64,000 nucleotides of DNA from an uncultured Flavobacteriales bacterium (GCA_905182785.1 CAJJDF010000035.1:1-64000), one strand, 5' to 3'; counted from the stretch's first letter, positions 34,593 to 43,762 are shown. Numbers and translations: made by a program. Notes: generated from the letters alone by a model not told the origin.

Positions 34593-35012
34593 TTATTCTA
34601 TAATTCTGTCTTTATCAAAAATTAGCTTTTTAGATAAAAGAATGATAAAGAATATTGCTACTAAATTGGGATAAATAAAAAGAAACCATTCATATACCTT
34701 TCTTTTTTCAAACATAACTTCAAAAAAACTTGACGGATTTGGTGCATTTGAAGTGAAAATTAAAAAGCCAATTACTCCAAGAGTAAGAAAGGTTAAAGAA
34801 TGAAGTCTATATTTTGAAAGCCCATTAAAAAGTAAATTCCAAAACCCAATATATCCAATAACTCCAAGAATTGCAGAAAGATACAATAGAAATATTCCTT
34901 TATCGAAAATTCTTGAACCAAAAAAAAACAAAGACACTAAGCTCATAAAAAAAAGATAAGAAGCCGGAACTAAAGCAGAAAGAATAAATAATTTACTTAA
35001 TACCTTTTTCAT
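34593..35012 (-). CDS. Small four-helix membrane protein, unknown
   Basis: A 139-aa protein with about four strongly hydrophobic segments (near residues 5-30, 38-65, 72-92 and 108-130). The N-terminus is MKKVLSKLFIL and the C-terminus is basic and short (SKKLIFDKDR). No motif was recognised. It begins 6 nt after the polyprenyl synthase stop, so it is probably in the same transcript. Nothing indicates a function. Confidence 0.65.
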   Translation of the reverse strand: MKKVLSKLFILSALVPASYLFFMSLVSLFFFGSRIFDKGIFLLYLSAILGVIGYIGFWNLLFNGLSKYRLHSLTFLTLGVIGFLIFTSNAPNPSSFFEVMFEKRKVYEWFLFIYPNLVAIFFIILLSKKLIFDKDRIIE

Positions 35013-35018
35013 AAAAAT

Positions 35019-35996
35019 TTAAAATTTCCTCCTCCCAATCATTTCCGTGAAATCAATAAGATCTTCAGAATTTGGAAGTTGAGAGAGTAAAGAAACGGCT
35101 TCTGTTGTAAATTTATTTTGTAACTGTTCTGCTTTTTCTATTCCTTCATTTTTATGAAGAAACTCAATGATAATATTTTTATTTTGCTCAAAATTTTCTT
35201 TGTCGCGAATTAATACTAACATTTCTGAAGCAACTGACTTCTCGCCATTTTCAAGGGCCAAAGCCATAGGAATATTTACTTTCCCTTCTTTTAAATCCTT
35301 GAAAAGCTCTTTACTATCGTCTTTATAATCTATTACATCATCTTTAATTTGATAAGCTACTCCTAGTTTATCAGAAAAATCTGTCAAAACCTGAGCGTTT
35401 TCCTCTTGTAATCCTGTAGAATATGCTCCAGACAAACAACTTGCTTTCAATAAACTTCCTGTTTTTAAAGCCGCAATTTTAATTAATTGAGCTACACTCA
35501 CTTCATTTTCTTTGGTTGCGTTCAACTGAATTAATTCTCCTTTGGAAAGGGAAACTAAAGTAGTCGAGATAATTTCCAATAACCTATATTCCTTTTCTCT
35601 GGTACAAACTTCAATCATTTTGGATAATAAATAATCACCCATCAATACCGTAGCTTTGTTTCCAAAAACAACATTAGCAGATGTCTCTCCCCTTCTTAAT
35701 TTAGCCGCATCTACCACATCATCATGCAATAAAGTTGCTTCGTGAAGAATATCTATCAATATTGCTGACAAATAGGTAGATCTGTTCGTTTTACCAATCA
35801 ATTTGGAAGACAACAATGTTAACTTCGGCCTTAAATTCTTTCCTTTTTTCTCAAATACATACTCCAAAAAAGTAGAAATTAAGGGAGATGTTTCTTTCGT
35901 ATCTTGAAAGAAAATTTCTCTTTTTAATCCATCAATTTTTAATAAATCTTTTTCTATTATTTCTTTGTATCTATTTTCCATTACGATTGTTGTCAT
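35019..35996 (-). CDS. Trans-polyprenyl diphosphate synthase (likely menaquinone side chain)
   Basis: A 325-aa all-trans isoprenyl diphosphate synthase. The two Asp-rich motifs are DDVVD (92-96, in LLHDDVVDAAKLRR) and DDVID (219-223, in QIKDDVIDYKDD), both intact, with PKLTLLSSK and GEXXQL (GELIQL). It condenses IPP units on an allylic diphosphate to make a long polyprenyl diphosphate in the cytoplasm. Its place next to menB-menD suggests that it makes the menaquinone side chain. Chain length cannot be read with certainty. A second ATG five codons downstream (MENRYKEI) is an alternative start. Confidence 0.92.
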   Translation of the reverse strand: MTTIVMENRYKEIIEKDLLKIDGLKREIFFQDTKETSPLISTFLEYVFEKKGKNLRPKLTLLSSKLIGKTNRSTYLSAILIDILHEATLLHDDVVDAAKLRRGETSANVVFGNKATVLMGDYLLSKMIEVCTREKEYRLLEIISTTLVSLSKGELIQLNATKENEVSVAQLIKIAALKTGSLLKASCLSGAYSTGLQEENAQVLTDFSDKLGVAYQIKDDVIDYKDDSKELFKDLKEGKVNIPMALALENGEKSVASEMLVLIRDKENFEQNKNIIIEFLHKNEGIEKAEQLQNKFTTEAVSLLSQLPNSEDLIDFTEMIGRRKF

Positions 35997-36057
35997 AATT
36001 ATTTTATTTTATTTCCCCATCCTAGTCTTCCCAAAGGGAAGGAATTAAAAGTAAGGT

Positions 36058-36888
36058 TTATGATTTTGAAAAATCTGGATCTCTTTTTTCTAAAAAAGCA
36101 TTTTTCCCTTCTTTTGCCTCTTCTGTTCCATATAATAATCTAGTAGCTTCACCTGCAAAAATTTGCTGACCTACCATGCCATCATCAGTAAGATTTAAAG
36201 CAAACTTGACCATTTTTATAGCAGTAGGAGATTTAGTTAATATTTCTAAAGCCCATTCGTAAGCTGTTTCTTCCAGTTTGTCGTGTGGAATTACAGCATT
36301 TACCATCCCCATATCAAAAGCTTCTTGAGCTGAATAACTTCTTCCTAAAAAGAAAATTTCTCTTGCTTTTTTCTGTCCAACCATTTTTGCTAAATAAGCT
36401 GAACCATATCCTCCATCAAAACTAGAAACATCTACATCTGTTTGTTTAAAAATTGCATGTTCTTTACTTGCCAAAGTTAAATCACAAACTACATGTAAGC
36501 TATGTCCTCCTCCTACTGCCCAACCTGGGACTACACAAATTACCACTTTTGGCATAAATCTAATCAAGCGTTGGACTTCTAAAATATTTAATCTATGAAC
36601 ACCATCTCCTCCTACATATCCTTGTTCTCCTCTAACACTTTGGTCGCCTCCGCTACAAAAAGCATACACTCCATCTTTAGCAGACGGTCCTTCTCCACTT
36701 AACAATACAACTCTAACAGAATTATCATCTCTCACATCATAAAATGCTTTAAGGAGTTCGCTAACAGTTTTTGGTCTAAAAGCATTTCTTACTTCTGGCC
36801 TATTAAAAGCTATACGTGCAACTCCTCCACATTTTTTGTAGGTAATGTCTTCAAATTCTATAACCGTTTTCCAATCTCTTTTACTCAT
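36058..36888 (-). CDS. menB: 1,4-dihydroxy-2-naphthoyl-CoA synthase
   Basis: A 276-aa crotonase-fold enzyme that cyclises o-succinylbenzoyl-CoA to 1,4-dihydroxy-2-naphthoyl-CoA. Features are FNRPEVRNAFRPKTV (landmarks NRPEVRNAF), CSGGDQSVRG, PGWAVGGGHSLHVVCD (landmark GGGHSL), and the DVSSFDGGYGSAYLA segment with its conserved tyrosine. Length is standard. It forms the leftward arm with menD, 48 nt upstream, and the polyprenyl synthase 61 nt downstream. Confidence 0.97.
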   Translation of the reverse strand: MSKRDWKTVIEFEDITYKKCGGVARIAFNRPEVRNAFRPKTVSELLKAFYDVRDDNSVRVVLLSGEGPSAKDGVYAFCSGGDQSVRGEQGYVGGDGVHRLNILEVQRLIRFMPKVVICVVPGWAVGGGHSLHVVCDLTLASKEHAIFKQTDVDVSSFDGGYGSAYLAKMVGQKKAREIFFLGRSYSAQEAFDMGMVNAVIPHDKLEETAYEWALEILTKSPTAIKMVKFALNLTDDGMVGQQIFAGEATRLLYGTEEAKEGKNAFLEKRDPDFSKS

Positions 36889-36936
36889 AATTTATTAATT
36901 TATAGATTATCATCCCACGCTCTTTATACCATGAAG

Positions 36937-38631
36937 CTATAAAAAGGCAGATTTTTCAGAATGACTTAGGTATTGAAAATATTCTTTCAAAATTTCATCA
37001 TTCTTAATTCCAACTGTATTAACCTCTAAAACAGCTGGCCTATCGTTTGTATTTATTAATTGTTTTATTTTATGTTCTAAATTTTCTTTGTTGTTTGCTA
37101 CTAAATAATTTAAACTATATAGGTCACAAAATTTCTTTATTGATGTTTGGTGTGGTGTTGTAAAAAACGGCAAAGACATTTCATTTTTTTGTGGATGAGG
37201 CAATATTTTAAATATATTTCCCTCTCCATTATTAATTACAATTACCTTAAAATTAGCTGGTACATGATTATTCCAAAATGCGTTAGAATCATAAAAGAAA
37301 CTAACATCACCCGAAATTAGTATCGAATTATGATTTGCTACACAAGCTCCAATTGCCGTAGAAGTACAGCCTTCAATTCCACTAACTCCTCTATTTCCGT
37401 TATAAACAATATCTTCTCGTTGGTTAAACAATTGGATGTAACGCACTACAGAGCTATTTCCCATTTGCAAATTACAAGCAGGTAGTTTTTCTAAAACTAT
37501 TTCAAAAGCTTTTAAATCTGAGAAAGGAGTCTGTTTTAAATATTGAATGTGTTTTTCTGTTGATTCTTTTTCTATAGAATTCCAATGAATTTTAAAACTC
37601 TCTTTGCTATTTTCATCAATTCCTTTGGAACTAATTAAGGCTAAAAACTCGACTTCTTCCCTCCTTTTTTCAAAGGTTTCCATTTCAAATAAATTCTCGT
37701 TTCGCACTTCCGAGAAACTCCAATGTTCCTTTGGTTTGTGCACTCTAAAAAGTTGTTTTATCTTTTTTGATATGACCGAGTGACCAATCGTCACAATCAA
37801 ATCAGGAATAAATCCTTCTGGGTTGTCTTTATTGATTAACTCTATCGTTCTGTCTATGCAGGAATTAAATTGATCAGAAATAATATCGCCAGTTGTTTCG
37901 GTTAAGACAACTAAGTTTTTATCTGTTTCTAATAATTTTTCTAATCCAGGTTGTAAATTTTCATAATTGTTTTGAGAAACTAAAATTAGTTTACTGGAGT
38001 AAGTATTCCATTTATGAATTAACTCTTCTGATTTTTTAGAAATACCCTGAAAAGGTTCCATCTCTTGATGCTTTATCTCTTTTTCCAAAGGTTTTATTTC
38101 AATTTTATCATACAAAGGCTCTTGTAATTGCACATTCAAATGAACCGTTTTTTTCTTTTCTATTAACCCATAAAAAACTTCTTGAATAAGAGCTAAGTTT
38201 AATTCCAGCTCGTCCTTTTCGTCTTCTATTAAATTGTAATTGTTTTCACAAAAATTACTGTAAATTCCTTTTTGATTAATTGCTTGGCCATCTCCTATTT
38301 CTAATCCATTACTTTGTCTATCGGCTGTTATTACGAGCAAAGGTATCCCTTGAAAATGGGCTTCGGCAATGGCTGGAGCATAATTTAAAGTAGCAGTACC
38401 CGAAGTAGAAACGATTGCAACCGGCTTGTTTTTTTGTTGAGCAATTCCTAAGGCAAAGTATGCTGCAGAACGTTCGTCTACAATACTATAACAATTGAAA
38501 TAAGGGTTGTTGGTAAATGAAATGGTAAAAGGTGCATTTCTTGAACCGGGTGAAATCACAATATCCTTCACTCCCTGTTTTTGACAAAACTCGACCGTTT
38601 TTTGAACCGATATTTTATTACTTACTTTCAT
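36937..38631 (-). CDS. menD: SEPHCHC synthase (2-succinyl-5-enolpyruvyl-6-hydroxy-3-cyclohexene-1-carboxylate synthase)
   Basis: A 564-aa thiamine-diphosphate enzyme that joins isochorismate and 2-oxoglutarate. The N-terminal PYR domain has SPGSRNAPFTISFT (landmark SPGSRN) and VDERSAAYFALG with Glu53, the ThDP-activating residue. The PP domain has the NRGVSGIEG and a GDVSFFYDSNAFW segment (landmark GDVSFFYD) with its bound-metal Asp. It lies at the head of the leftward menaquinone arm. menF, which makes its isochorismate substrate, is not visible here. A 15-bp palindrome (CAGTGTT-T-AACACTG, 38638..38652) ends 6 nt upstream of its ATG. Confidence 0.96.
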   Translation of the reverse strand: MKVSNKISVQKTVEFCQKQGVKDIVISPGSRNAPFTISFTNNPYFNCYSIVDERSAAYFALGIAQQKNKPVAIVSTSGTATLNYAPAIAEAHFQGIPLLVITADRQSNGLEIGDGQAINQKGIYSNFCENNYNLIEDEKDELELNLALIQEVFYGLIEKKKTVHLNVQLQEPLYDKIEIKPLEKEIKHQEMEPFQGISKKSEELIHKWNTYSSKLILVSQNNYENLQPGLEKLLETDKNLVVLTETTGDIISDQFNSCIDRTIELINKDNPEGFIPDLIVTIGHSVISKKIKQLFRVHKPKEHWSFSEVRNENLFEMETFEKRREEVEFLALISSKGIDENSKESFKIHWNSIEKESTEKHIQYLKQTPFSDLKAFEIVLEKLPACNLQMGNSSVVRYIQLFNQREDIVYNGNRGVSGIEGCTSTAIGACVANHNSILISGDVSFFYDSNAFWNNHVPANFKVIVINNGEGNIFKILPHPQKNEMSLPFFTTPHQTSIKKFCDLYSLNYLVANNKENLEHKIKQLINTNDRPAVLEVNTVGIKNDEILKEYFQYLSHSEKSAFL

Positions 38632-38637
38632 TAATCT

Positions 38638-38652
38638 CAGTGTTTAACACTG
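38638..38652. promoter_or_regulatory. Palindrome upstream of menD (possible operator)
   Basis: CAGTGTT-T-AACACTG is a perfect interrupted palindrome of 7-bp arms. It ends 6 nt before the menD start and lies between menD and ubiE. No known factor site was recognised. Confidence 0.35.
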
Positions 38653-38685
38653 TTATTTATCTTTCTTTTAAAAAATTGCCAATTA

Positions 38686-39420
38686 CTAACTTTTTGTTGC
38701 AACATGAATTGCTGCAATTCCAAACGATACGTTTTTGAAAGTTGCATTTGTAAAACCATTGTCTTCTATAATTTTTGCAAATTTATCTTCTGTAGGGAAT
38801 GCCTGAACAGATTCTGGTAAATAAGAATAAGCTCTACTGTCCTTGGAAACTAATTTCCCTATAAAAGGCATTAATCTACGAGAGTAAAAATTGAATAATT
38901 GTTTTATTGGAAACTTGCTAGGGTTTGAAAACTCAAGAACAATAACTTTTCCATTCCTATTCAAAACTCTACTAATCTCATTTAATCCTTTCCCTATGTT
39001 TTCAAAGTTTCTAACTCCAAACGCTACAGTCACTACATCAAATTTGTTATCTTCAAAAGGTAAATTTAGAGAGTCTCCATTTCTAAGATCTACTTTATCC
39101 TCTAGTTTTTGTTTCAAAACCTTAATTCTTCCTACATCTAACATTTTATTAGCTATATCCACACCTATAATATTACTTCCTTCCAGTTTAGATAAAGCAA
39201 TTGCTAAATCTCCTGTTCCAGTAGCTACATCCAAAATTTGGTGATGAGGAATAACTTTTACAATGTTTCTTACTTTTCTTCTCCAAATTTTATCAATTCC
39301 TAGGGAAAAAAAATGGTTTAAAAAGTCATATTTACCCGAAATATTATCGAACATTTCTGCAACTTGTTCCGTCTTTGCATTAGACTTTTCTTTGTAAGGG
39401 TTTATTTTTTCGCTACTCAT
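38686..39420 (-). CDS. ubiE: Demethylmenaquinone methyltransferase (UbiE/MenG)
   Basis: A 244-aa class I SAM methyltransferase for the last step of menaquinone synthesis. SAM-binding ATGTGDLAI, then GVDIANKMLDVG, NGDSLNLPF, and VAFGVRNFEN are present, as in UbiE/MenG. The frame is open to 39519, but the added 33 residues (MLYQISIFHY...) look like non-coding sequence, and MSSEKINPY at 39420 matches the normal start, so the shorter form is given. It stops 54 nt upstream of the menD start, so the two may be co-transcribed. A frame-shadow on the other strand was ignored. Confidence 0.95.
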   Translation of the reverse strand: MSSEKINPYKEKSNAKTEQVAEMFDNISGKYDFLNHFFSLGIDKIWRRKVRNIVKVIPHHQILDVATGTGDLAIALSKLEGSNIIGVDIANKMLDVGRIKVLKQKLEDKVDLRNGDSLNLPFEDNKFDVVTVAFGVRNFENIGKGLNEISRVLNRNGKVIVLEFSNPSKFPIKQLFNFYSRRLMPFIGKLVSKDSRAYSYLPESVQAFPTEDKFAKIIEDNGFTNATFKNVSFGIAAIHVATKS

Positions 39421-39763
39421 TTTCAGAAATGATTGAAAGTTTAATATTATTTGTAAATATACAGTATTTTTTAGTAATATTGAAGTGTTGTAATGAAAAA
39501 TGGATATTTGATAAAGCATAATTGATTAAACATTGTAATTAAGAATTAGAGAGTAAAATTGATGACTTACAAATAAATTTCAAGCAGCAAATAACAAATT
39601 CTAAACTAACATTTAAAATATACAAATAACGCGTGTCATGCTGAACTTGATTCAGTATCTTACAAAGAATATTGCTACAGAATATTAAAAGTAAAAACCG
39701 ATGAATAAAAATCCTGAAATGAATTCAGGATGACTTTTGAAATAACTAAAGCTCATTATTAAA
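39421..39763. other. Intergenic region between the two menaquinone arms
   Basis: About 340 nt without a gene, upstream of both ubiE and menA. Its right half is the inverted repeat element at 39635..39734. No convincing TAnnTTTG box was seen for either gene. Confidence 0.6.
39635..39734. repeat. Dispersed-type imperfect inverted repeat (REP-like)
   Basis: The left end GTCATGCTGAACTTGATTCA pairs with the right end TGAATTCAGGATGAC (imperfect; the arms match at GTCAT.CTGAA and TTCAG), about 55 nt apart. Sequence of this kind, GTCAT-CTGAA.. with its complement, recurs in intergenic DNA of Bacteroidota. A second, more diverged member is at 55077..55170. Confidence 0.65.
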
Positions 39764-40657
39764 ATGAAATGGATTAAAGCAGCACGATTAAGAACACTTC
39801 CACTCTCTTTGGCAGGGATAATTATGGGGGGAGCTTTGAGTTATTGTACTAACTTTAACTCTACCATATTCTGGCTATGCATTGCTACAGCTACTGCGTT
39901 TCAAGTGTTATCAAATTTTGCAAATGACTATGGTGACTTTACCAAAGGAACAGACAATGACGACAGAGTTGGACCAAAAAGAACTATGCAAGCCGGACTT
40001 ATTTCTAAAAAAGAAATGAAAAATGCTTTAATACTCACTTCTATAATATCGTTAGTATTGGCTGGTTACCTTTCCTATTTAGGAACGCAATTAATGGAAA
40101 CTAAATTTTTAGTCTTGTTCCTTGCCTTGGGAATTGCTTCTGTGGTGGCAGCAATAAAATACACAGTTGGAAAAAACGCTTACGGATACTCCGGAATGGG
40201 AGATATTTTCGTTTTCCTCTTCTTTGGATTAGTTGGAGTTTTGGGTTCAAAATTTTTAATTTCTGGAGGAGTAGAATGGTTAGATTTATTACCCGCAATG
40301 AGCATTGGATTTTTCTCTGTAGCTGTTCTTAATCTTAATAATATGAGAGACGAACACAATGATAAAGCCAACAATAAAAATACTTTGGTGGTGAAAATGG
40401 GATTATCCAAGGCAAAAATATACCATTATGGAGCAATAATAAAAGGGATGACTTTCTTATTGATTTTCTCTATCTTGAACTTTAGTTCAACTTGGCAATT
40501 CCTTTATATTATTCCTTTTGCTTTATTGATTAAGCATTTACATTTTGTAAAAAATACAACAGAAAACAAAGCATTTGACCCAGAACTAAAAAAAGTAGCA
40601 CTCTCTACTTTCGTTATCGCTATTTTATTTTTCTTAGGAACCTATTTGTCATGCTAA
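39764..40657 (+). CDS. menA: 1,4-dihydroxy-2-naphthoate polyprenyltransferase
   Basis: A 297-aa UbiA-family membrane prenyltransferase that attaches the polyprenyl chain to DHNA. The first Asp-rich motif is NDYGDFTKGTD (residues 54-64, N..D..G.D) and the second is NMRDEHNDKANNKNTL (landmarks NMRDEHND, KNTL). It is predicted to have eight or nine membrane helices. It heads the rightward arm; the menC start overlaps its stop by 7 nt (40651..40657), so translation is coupled. Confidence 0.95.
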   Translation: MKWIKAARLRTLPLSLAGIIMGGALSYCTNFNSTIFWLCIATATAFQVLSNFANDYGDFTKGTDNDDRVGPKRTMQAGLISKKEMKNALILTSIISLVLAGYLSYLGTQLMETKFLVLFLALGIASVVAAIKYTVGKNAYGYSGMGDIFVFLFFGLVGVLGSKFLISGGVEWLDLLPAMSIGFFSVAVLNLNNMRDEHNDKANNKNTLVVKMGLSKAKIYHYGAIIKGMTFLLIFSILNFSSTWQFLYIIPFALLIKHLHFVKNTTENKAFDPELKKVALSTFVIAILFFLGTYLSC

Positions 40658-41694
40658 AAGCAAGTTTTAAAAAATACACGCTCAAATTTTCTGAAGAAAG
40701 AGGAACCTCCAGAGGTTGGTTGCAAACCAAGGATTCTTGGTTTATTTCAGTATGGGATTCAACTAATCCAGAAACTACAGGAATTGGGGAATGCAGTTAT
40801 TTACCTGGGTTAAATCCTGAGATTCTTGCAACTTATGAAGACAAAGTAAAGGAAGTCTGTGACCAAATAAACGAATCTGAATTTTGGCTAAACGAAGGTT
40901 TAATCGAATTTCCTTCCGTACATTTTGGACTGGAAACGGCTTTGCTGGATTTAGAAAAAAAAGGAACTAAAATCTTATTCGAAACAGAATTTAGTACTCA
41001 AGAAAAGCCGATTTCAATCAATGGATTGATTTGGATGGGAACTCATGAAAACATGATGAACCAAGTGGATGAAAAACTAAAACAAGGTTTTAGGTGTATC
41101 AAATTAAAAATTGGTGCTATAGACTTCGAAAAGGAATTAAATATTTTGAAATCCATCAGAGAGAAAAGTAAAACAATAGAAATACGAGTAGATGCAAACG
41201 GAGCTTTCTCTCCCGCAGAAGCTATGGAAAAACTAAAAAGATTAGCTGAGTTCAACCTACATTCTATTGAACAACCTATCAAACAAGGTCTATCCGCAAC
41301 CCTGAATCAACTTTGTAAAGAAAGTCCTATTCCAATTGCACTAGATGAAGAATTGATTGGTAAATTCAGTTTGGAACAAAAAGCAGAAACATTAGATGCA
41401 ATAGATCCTCCTTATATTATTCTTAAGCCTTCGCTTATTGGCGGGATAAAAGGAAGTAAGGAATGGATTAAGTTAGCTGAAGAGCGTAACATAAAATGGT
41501 GGATTACTTCTGCCCTGGAATCAAATATTGGACTGAATGCGGTTGCACAATTTGTTTCTACTACAGATAATAAAATGTTTCAAGGTCTGGGAACTGGAAA
41601 ATTGTATACCAACAACATTCCTTCTCCCCTTACAGTAATTGGAGATGAGATTAGCTATATTCAGGATAAAAATTGGAATTTAAGTGAATTATAA
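40651..41694 (+). CDS. menC: o-Succinylbenzoate synthase
   Basis: A 347-aa enolase-superfamily dehydratase that converts SHCHC to o-succinylbenzoate. Active-site features are K151/K153 in CIKLKIG, the metal ligands D181 (RVDANGAF), E207 (HSIEQP) and the D232-E233 pair (LDEEL), and a final lysine loop LKPSLIGG. Overlaps menA by 7 nt and menE by 11 nt, so menA-C-E forms one translationally coupled block. Confidence 0.95.
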   Translation: MLKASFKKYTLKFSEERGTSRGWLQTKDSWFISVWDSTNPETTGIGECSYLPGLNPEILATYEDKVKEVCDQINESEFWLNEGLIEFPSVHFGLETALLDLEKKGTKILFETEFSTQEKPISINGLIWMGTHENMMNQVDEKLKQGFRCIKLKIGAIDFEKELNILKSIREKSKTIEIRVDANGAFSPAEAMEKLKRLAEFNLHSIEQPIKQGLSATLNQLCKESPIPIALDEELIGKFSLEQKAETLDAIDPPYIILKPSLIGGIKGSKEWIKLAEERNIKWWITSALESNIGLNAVAQFVSTTDNKMFQGLGTGKLYTNNIPSPLTVIGDEISYIQDKNWNLSEL

Positions 41695-42727
41695 AGAGTT
41701 TACACATATCACCTTAAACAATAAATTATTTTCAAAAGAAGAGATTCTAGAAATTGAGATTTCAGCCGAATCACATTTGAACGAAGTGTTGCTTTTCCTT
41801 AAATTTTGGTTTGATGAGTCGGAAGAAATGGAAGTACAAACTTCTGGATCTACTGGTAAACCGAAACTAATTACTATCTCAAAACAAAGTTTTGTAGAAA
41901 GCGCTAAGAATACTTGTGATTATTTAAAATTGGATTCCAAAACCAAAGCTCTACTTTGCATTCCTGTAACATACATTGGTGGGAAAATGATGGTGATCCG
42001 TGCTTTGTTTTCAGGTTATAATTTATTTGTGCAAGAACCCAGTGCGAATCCTTTGGAGGAATTGAAAGAAGAAATAGATTTTATTGCAATTACGACTTAT
42101 CAAGCCTATTGTATTAGTCGAAAAAGCGCAAAAGAATTAGAAAAAATAAAGAATGTAATTATTGGAGGGGGGAAAGTAAATGATCTTTTTGTGGAGGTAG
42201 TTTCTAAACACAAAAACAATATTTATTCCACTTTTGGGATGACTGAAACTGTGAGTCATATTGGACTTAAAAAACTAAATGGAAAAGATAAGTCTGATTT
42301 TTTTACTGTCTTTCCAGCATATAAAATAAGTAAGACTGAGGATAGTTGCTTGGTAATTGATTGCCCTACTTTATCAAAATACAAAATAATTACAAATGAC
42401 ATTGTAGAGATTGTATCGGAGCAGGAATTTAAATGGTTGGGCAGAAAAGACAACATTATAAACTCAGGAGGGATAAAAATTTACCCAGAAGAGATCGAAG
42501 AAAAACTAGTTCCATTTTTGCTCGGCAGAAACTATTATATCACTTACTTACCTGATGAACAATTAGGAAATAAATTGATTTTAAAAATCAAAAAAAACTC
42601 TTTAATTAATGAGGAAGTTGATTTAATATTCATCAATTCAAAACTTGAAAAACATAAAACTATTAAAGAAATAATTTATGTGAATGATTTTGAATACACT
42701 GAAACAGAAAAAATCATAAGAAGTTAA
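41684..42727 (+). CDS. menE: o-Succinylbenzoate--CoA ligase (short form)
   Basis: A 347-aa ANL-superfamily adenylating enzyme that makes OSB-CoA for MenB. P-loop-like TSGSTGKPK is at 53-61, then YSTFGMTETVSHIG (landmarks FGMTETVS), and the C-terminal hinge WLGRKDNIINSGGIKIYPEE (landmark GRKDNIINSGG). At 347 aa it is much shorter than the roughly 450-490 aa of most MenE, and the N-terminal region is abbreviated; short MenE of this kind is usual in Bacteroidota. The start is GTG at 41684, inside menC. The stop overlaps the convergent lipoprotein gene by 4 nt. Confidence 0.93.
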   Translation: MNYKEFTHITLNNKLFSKEEILEIEISAESHLNEVLLFLKFWFDESEEMEVQTSGSTGKPKLITISKQSFVESAKNTCDYLKLDSKTKALLCIPVTYIGGKMMVIRALFSGYNLFVQEPSANPLEELKEEIDFIAITTYQAYCISRKSAKELEKIKNVIIGGGKVNDLFVEVVSKHKNNIYSTFGMTETVSHIGLKKLNGKDKSDFFTVFPAYKISKTEDSCLVIDCPTLSKYKIITNDIVEIVSEQEFKWLGRKDNIINSGGIKIYPEEIEEKLVPFLLGRNYYITYLPDEQLGNKLILKIKKNSLINEEVDLIFINSKLEKHKTIKEIIYVNDFEYTETEKIIRS

Positions 42728-43425
42728 TACCCTCTAAGAATAACGTAAATTGCATGAATATGTGCAAATACAATAAATGCTCCACCAATTATTAGCATGA
42801 CTATTACGACTGGAGTAAATAAAACGGATAAAAAAGCTGTAAAAAGAGCGATTGATAATATCATTACTCCTACTAACCAAAGAATTAAATTTGTTTTAAA
42901 TGACTCAACTTTTCCTAATGCAATTAATATTCCCAAAGGAGACAATTGAAAATAAAATATAACTCCTAAAGCTAATAGAGTAAGAAAGAGCCTATTTATT
43001 GCTTTAGTACGATCTACAGGCGGCTTATCTGCTTTAGTGATTGATTCAACTCTTTTAAAATCTTTTATAGCTAGAGTAATTGATTCTTTTTTGACTAATG
43101 GTAATTTTTTTATTACCCGAAATAATTTTTTATTCTTAAGCCTTTCAATTTGAGAAACTCTATTTATTGTGATTTCTTTTTTTTCAATTACAGCCTGCTT
43201 TTTCTTATTCATTAAAATAGCAGTGTCATTCGCAACTTCATCTACCTCATTGTATACAGTTAGGTTTTCTTTACTATTTAGTTTTTTATAAGACTTAGTG
43301 GGATTAATATACCATCCTTTTTGATACTTACGCTTTTGAAATAGTTTATTTGAGACCACTTGATTAGAAGTAGAACAAGATGCTAAAATAGAGCAAACTA
43401 ATAAGTAAGAAAATATTTTTTTCAT
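42724..43425 (-). CDS. Lipoprotein with conserved N-terminal module and C-terminal membrane helices, paralogue A
   Basis: A 233-aa protein. Signal peptide with lipobox LASC, so Cys17 would be lipidated. Residues 17-41 (CSTSNQVVS, KLFQKRKYQKGW) are almost identical to the same positions of the protein at 43763..44392. A low-complexity Lys-rich linker follows, then about three hydrophobic helices in the last 100 residues (ALGVIFYFQLSPLGILIA, TNLILWLVG, VVIVMLIIGG). Combining an N-terminal lipid anchor with multi-pass C-terminal helices is unusual. It is the last gene of a three-gene minus-strand set with the DUF2752 protein. I do not recognise the function. Confidence 0.75.
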   Translation of the reverse strand: MKKIFSYLLVCSILASCSTSNQVVSNKLFQKRKYQKGWYINPTKSYKKLNSKENLTVYNEVDEVANDTAILMNKKKQAVIEKKEITINRVSQIERLKNKKLFRVIKKLPLVKKESITLAIKDFKRVESITKADKPPVDRTKAINRLFLTLLALGVIFYFQLSPLGILIALGKVESFKTNLILWLVGVMILSIALFTAFLSVLFTPVVIVMLIIGGAFIVFAHIHAIYVILRGY

Positions 43426-43434
43426 ATTTTTAGC

Positions 43435-43758
43435 TCAAATATCACTGTCTTTTTTTTCAATCTTAAGTTGCTTAAATAAGCTTACACTCGTTTTAACCCA
43501 AATATAGAATAGAATTGGTAAGACAATAACAAAAAGCCAATTAAACTTCCATGCAGTTTCAAAATCAAAATGAACGGCATGTTGAATACTACGGGTTATT
43601 CCACATCCTAAACATTCAATATCTAGTAAAATAATTGAAGGACAAAAACTCTGTCCATCATCAAAGAATGTAGCAGGAAGATACCACAAAAAAAAAGGAA
43701 TGGCTAACCAGATTAGTAATTTAATCGAGTTAACCATTCCGTTTAATTTAAAAAACAT
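43435..43758 (-). CDS. DUF2752 membrane protein
   Basis: A 107-aa protein with two hydrophobic segments and the hallmark of DUF2752: a cysteine then CLGCGITRS followed by W.FNW (DIECLGCGITRSIQHAVHF and WKFNWLF in landmarks). The conserved cysteines may bind a metal or be redox-active. The function of the family is not established. It is 4 nt downstream of the second lipoprotein gene and 9 nt upstream of the first, so it lies inside a tight operon. Confidence 0.8.
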   Translation of the reverse strand: MFFKLNGMVNSIKLLIWLAIPFFLWYLPATFFDDGQSFCPSIILLDIECLGCGITRSIQHAVHFDFETAWKFNWLFVIVLPILFYIWVKTSVSLFKQLKIEKKDSDI

Positions 43759-43762
43759 TATT

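Noticed and set aside
39421..39519. N-terminal extension of ubiE to 39519
   Set aside because: The extra 33 residues have no similarity to UbiE/MenG starts and are AT-biased in the manner of non-coding DNA; MSSEKINPY fits.
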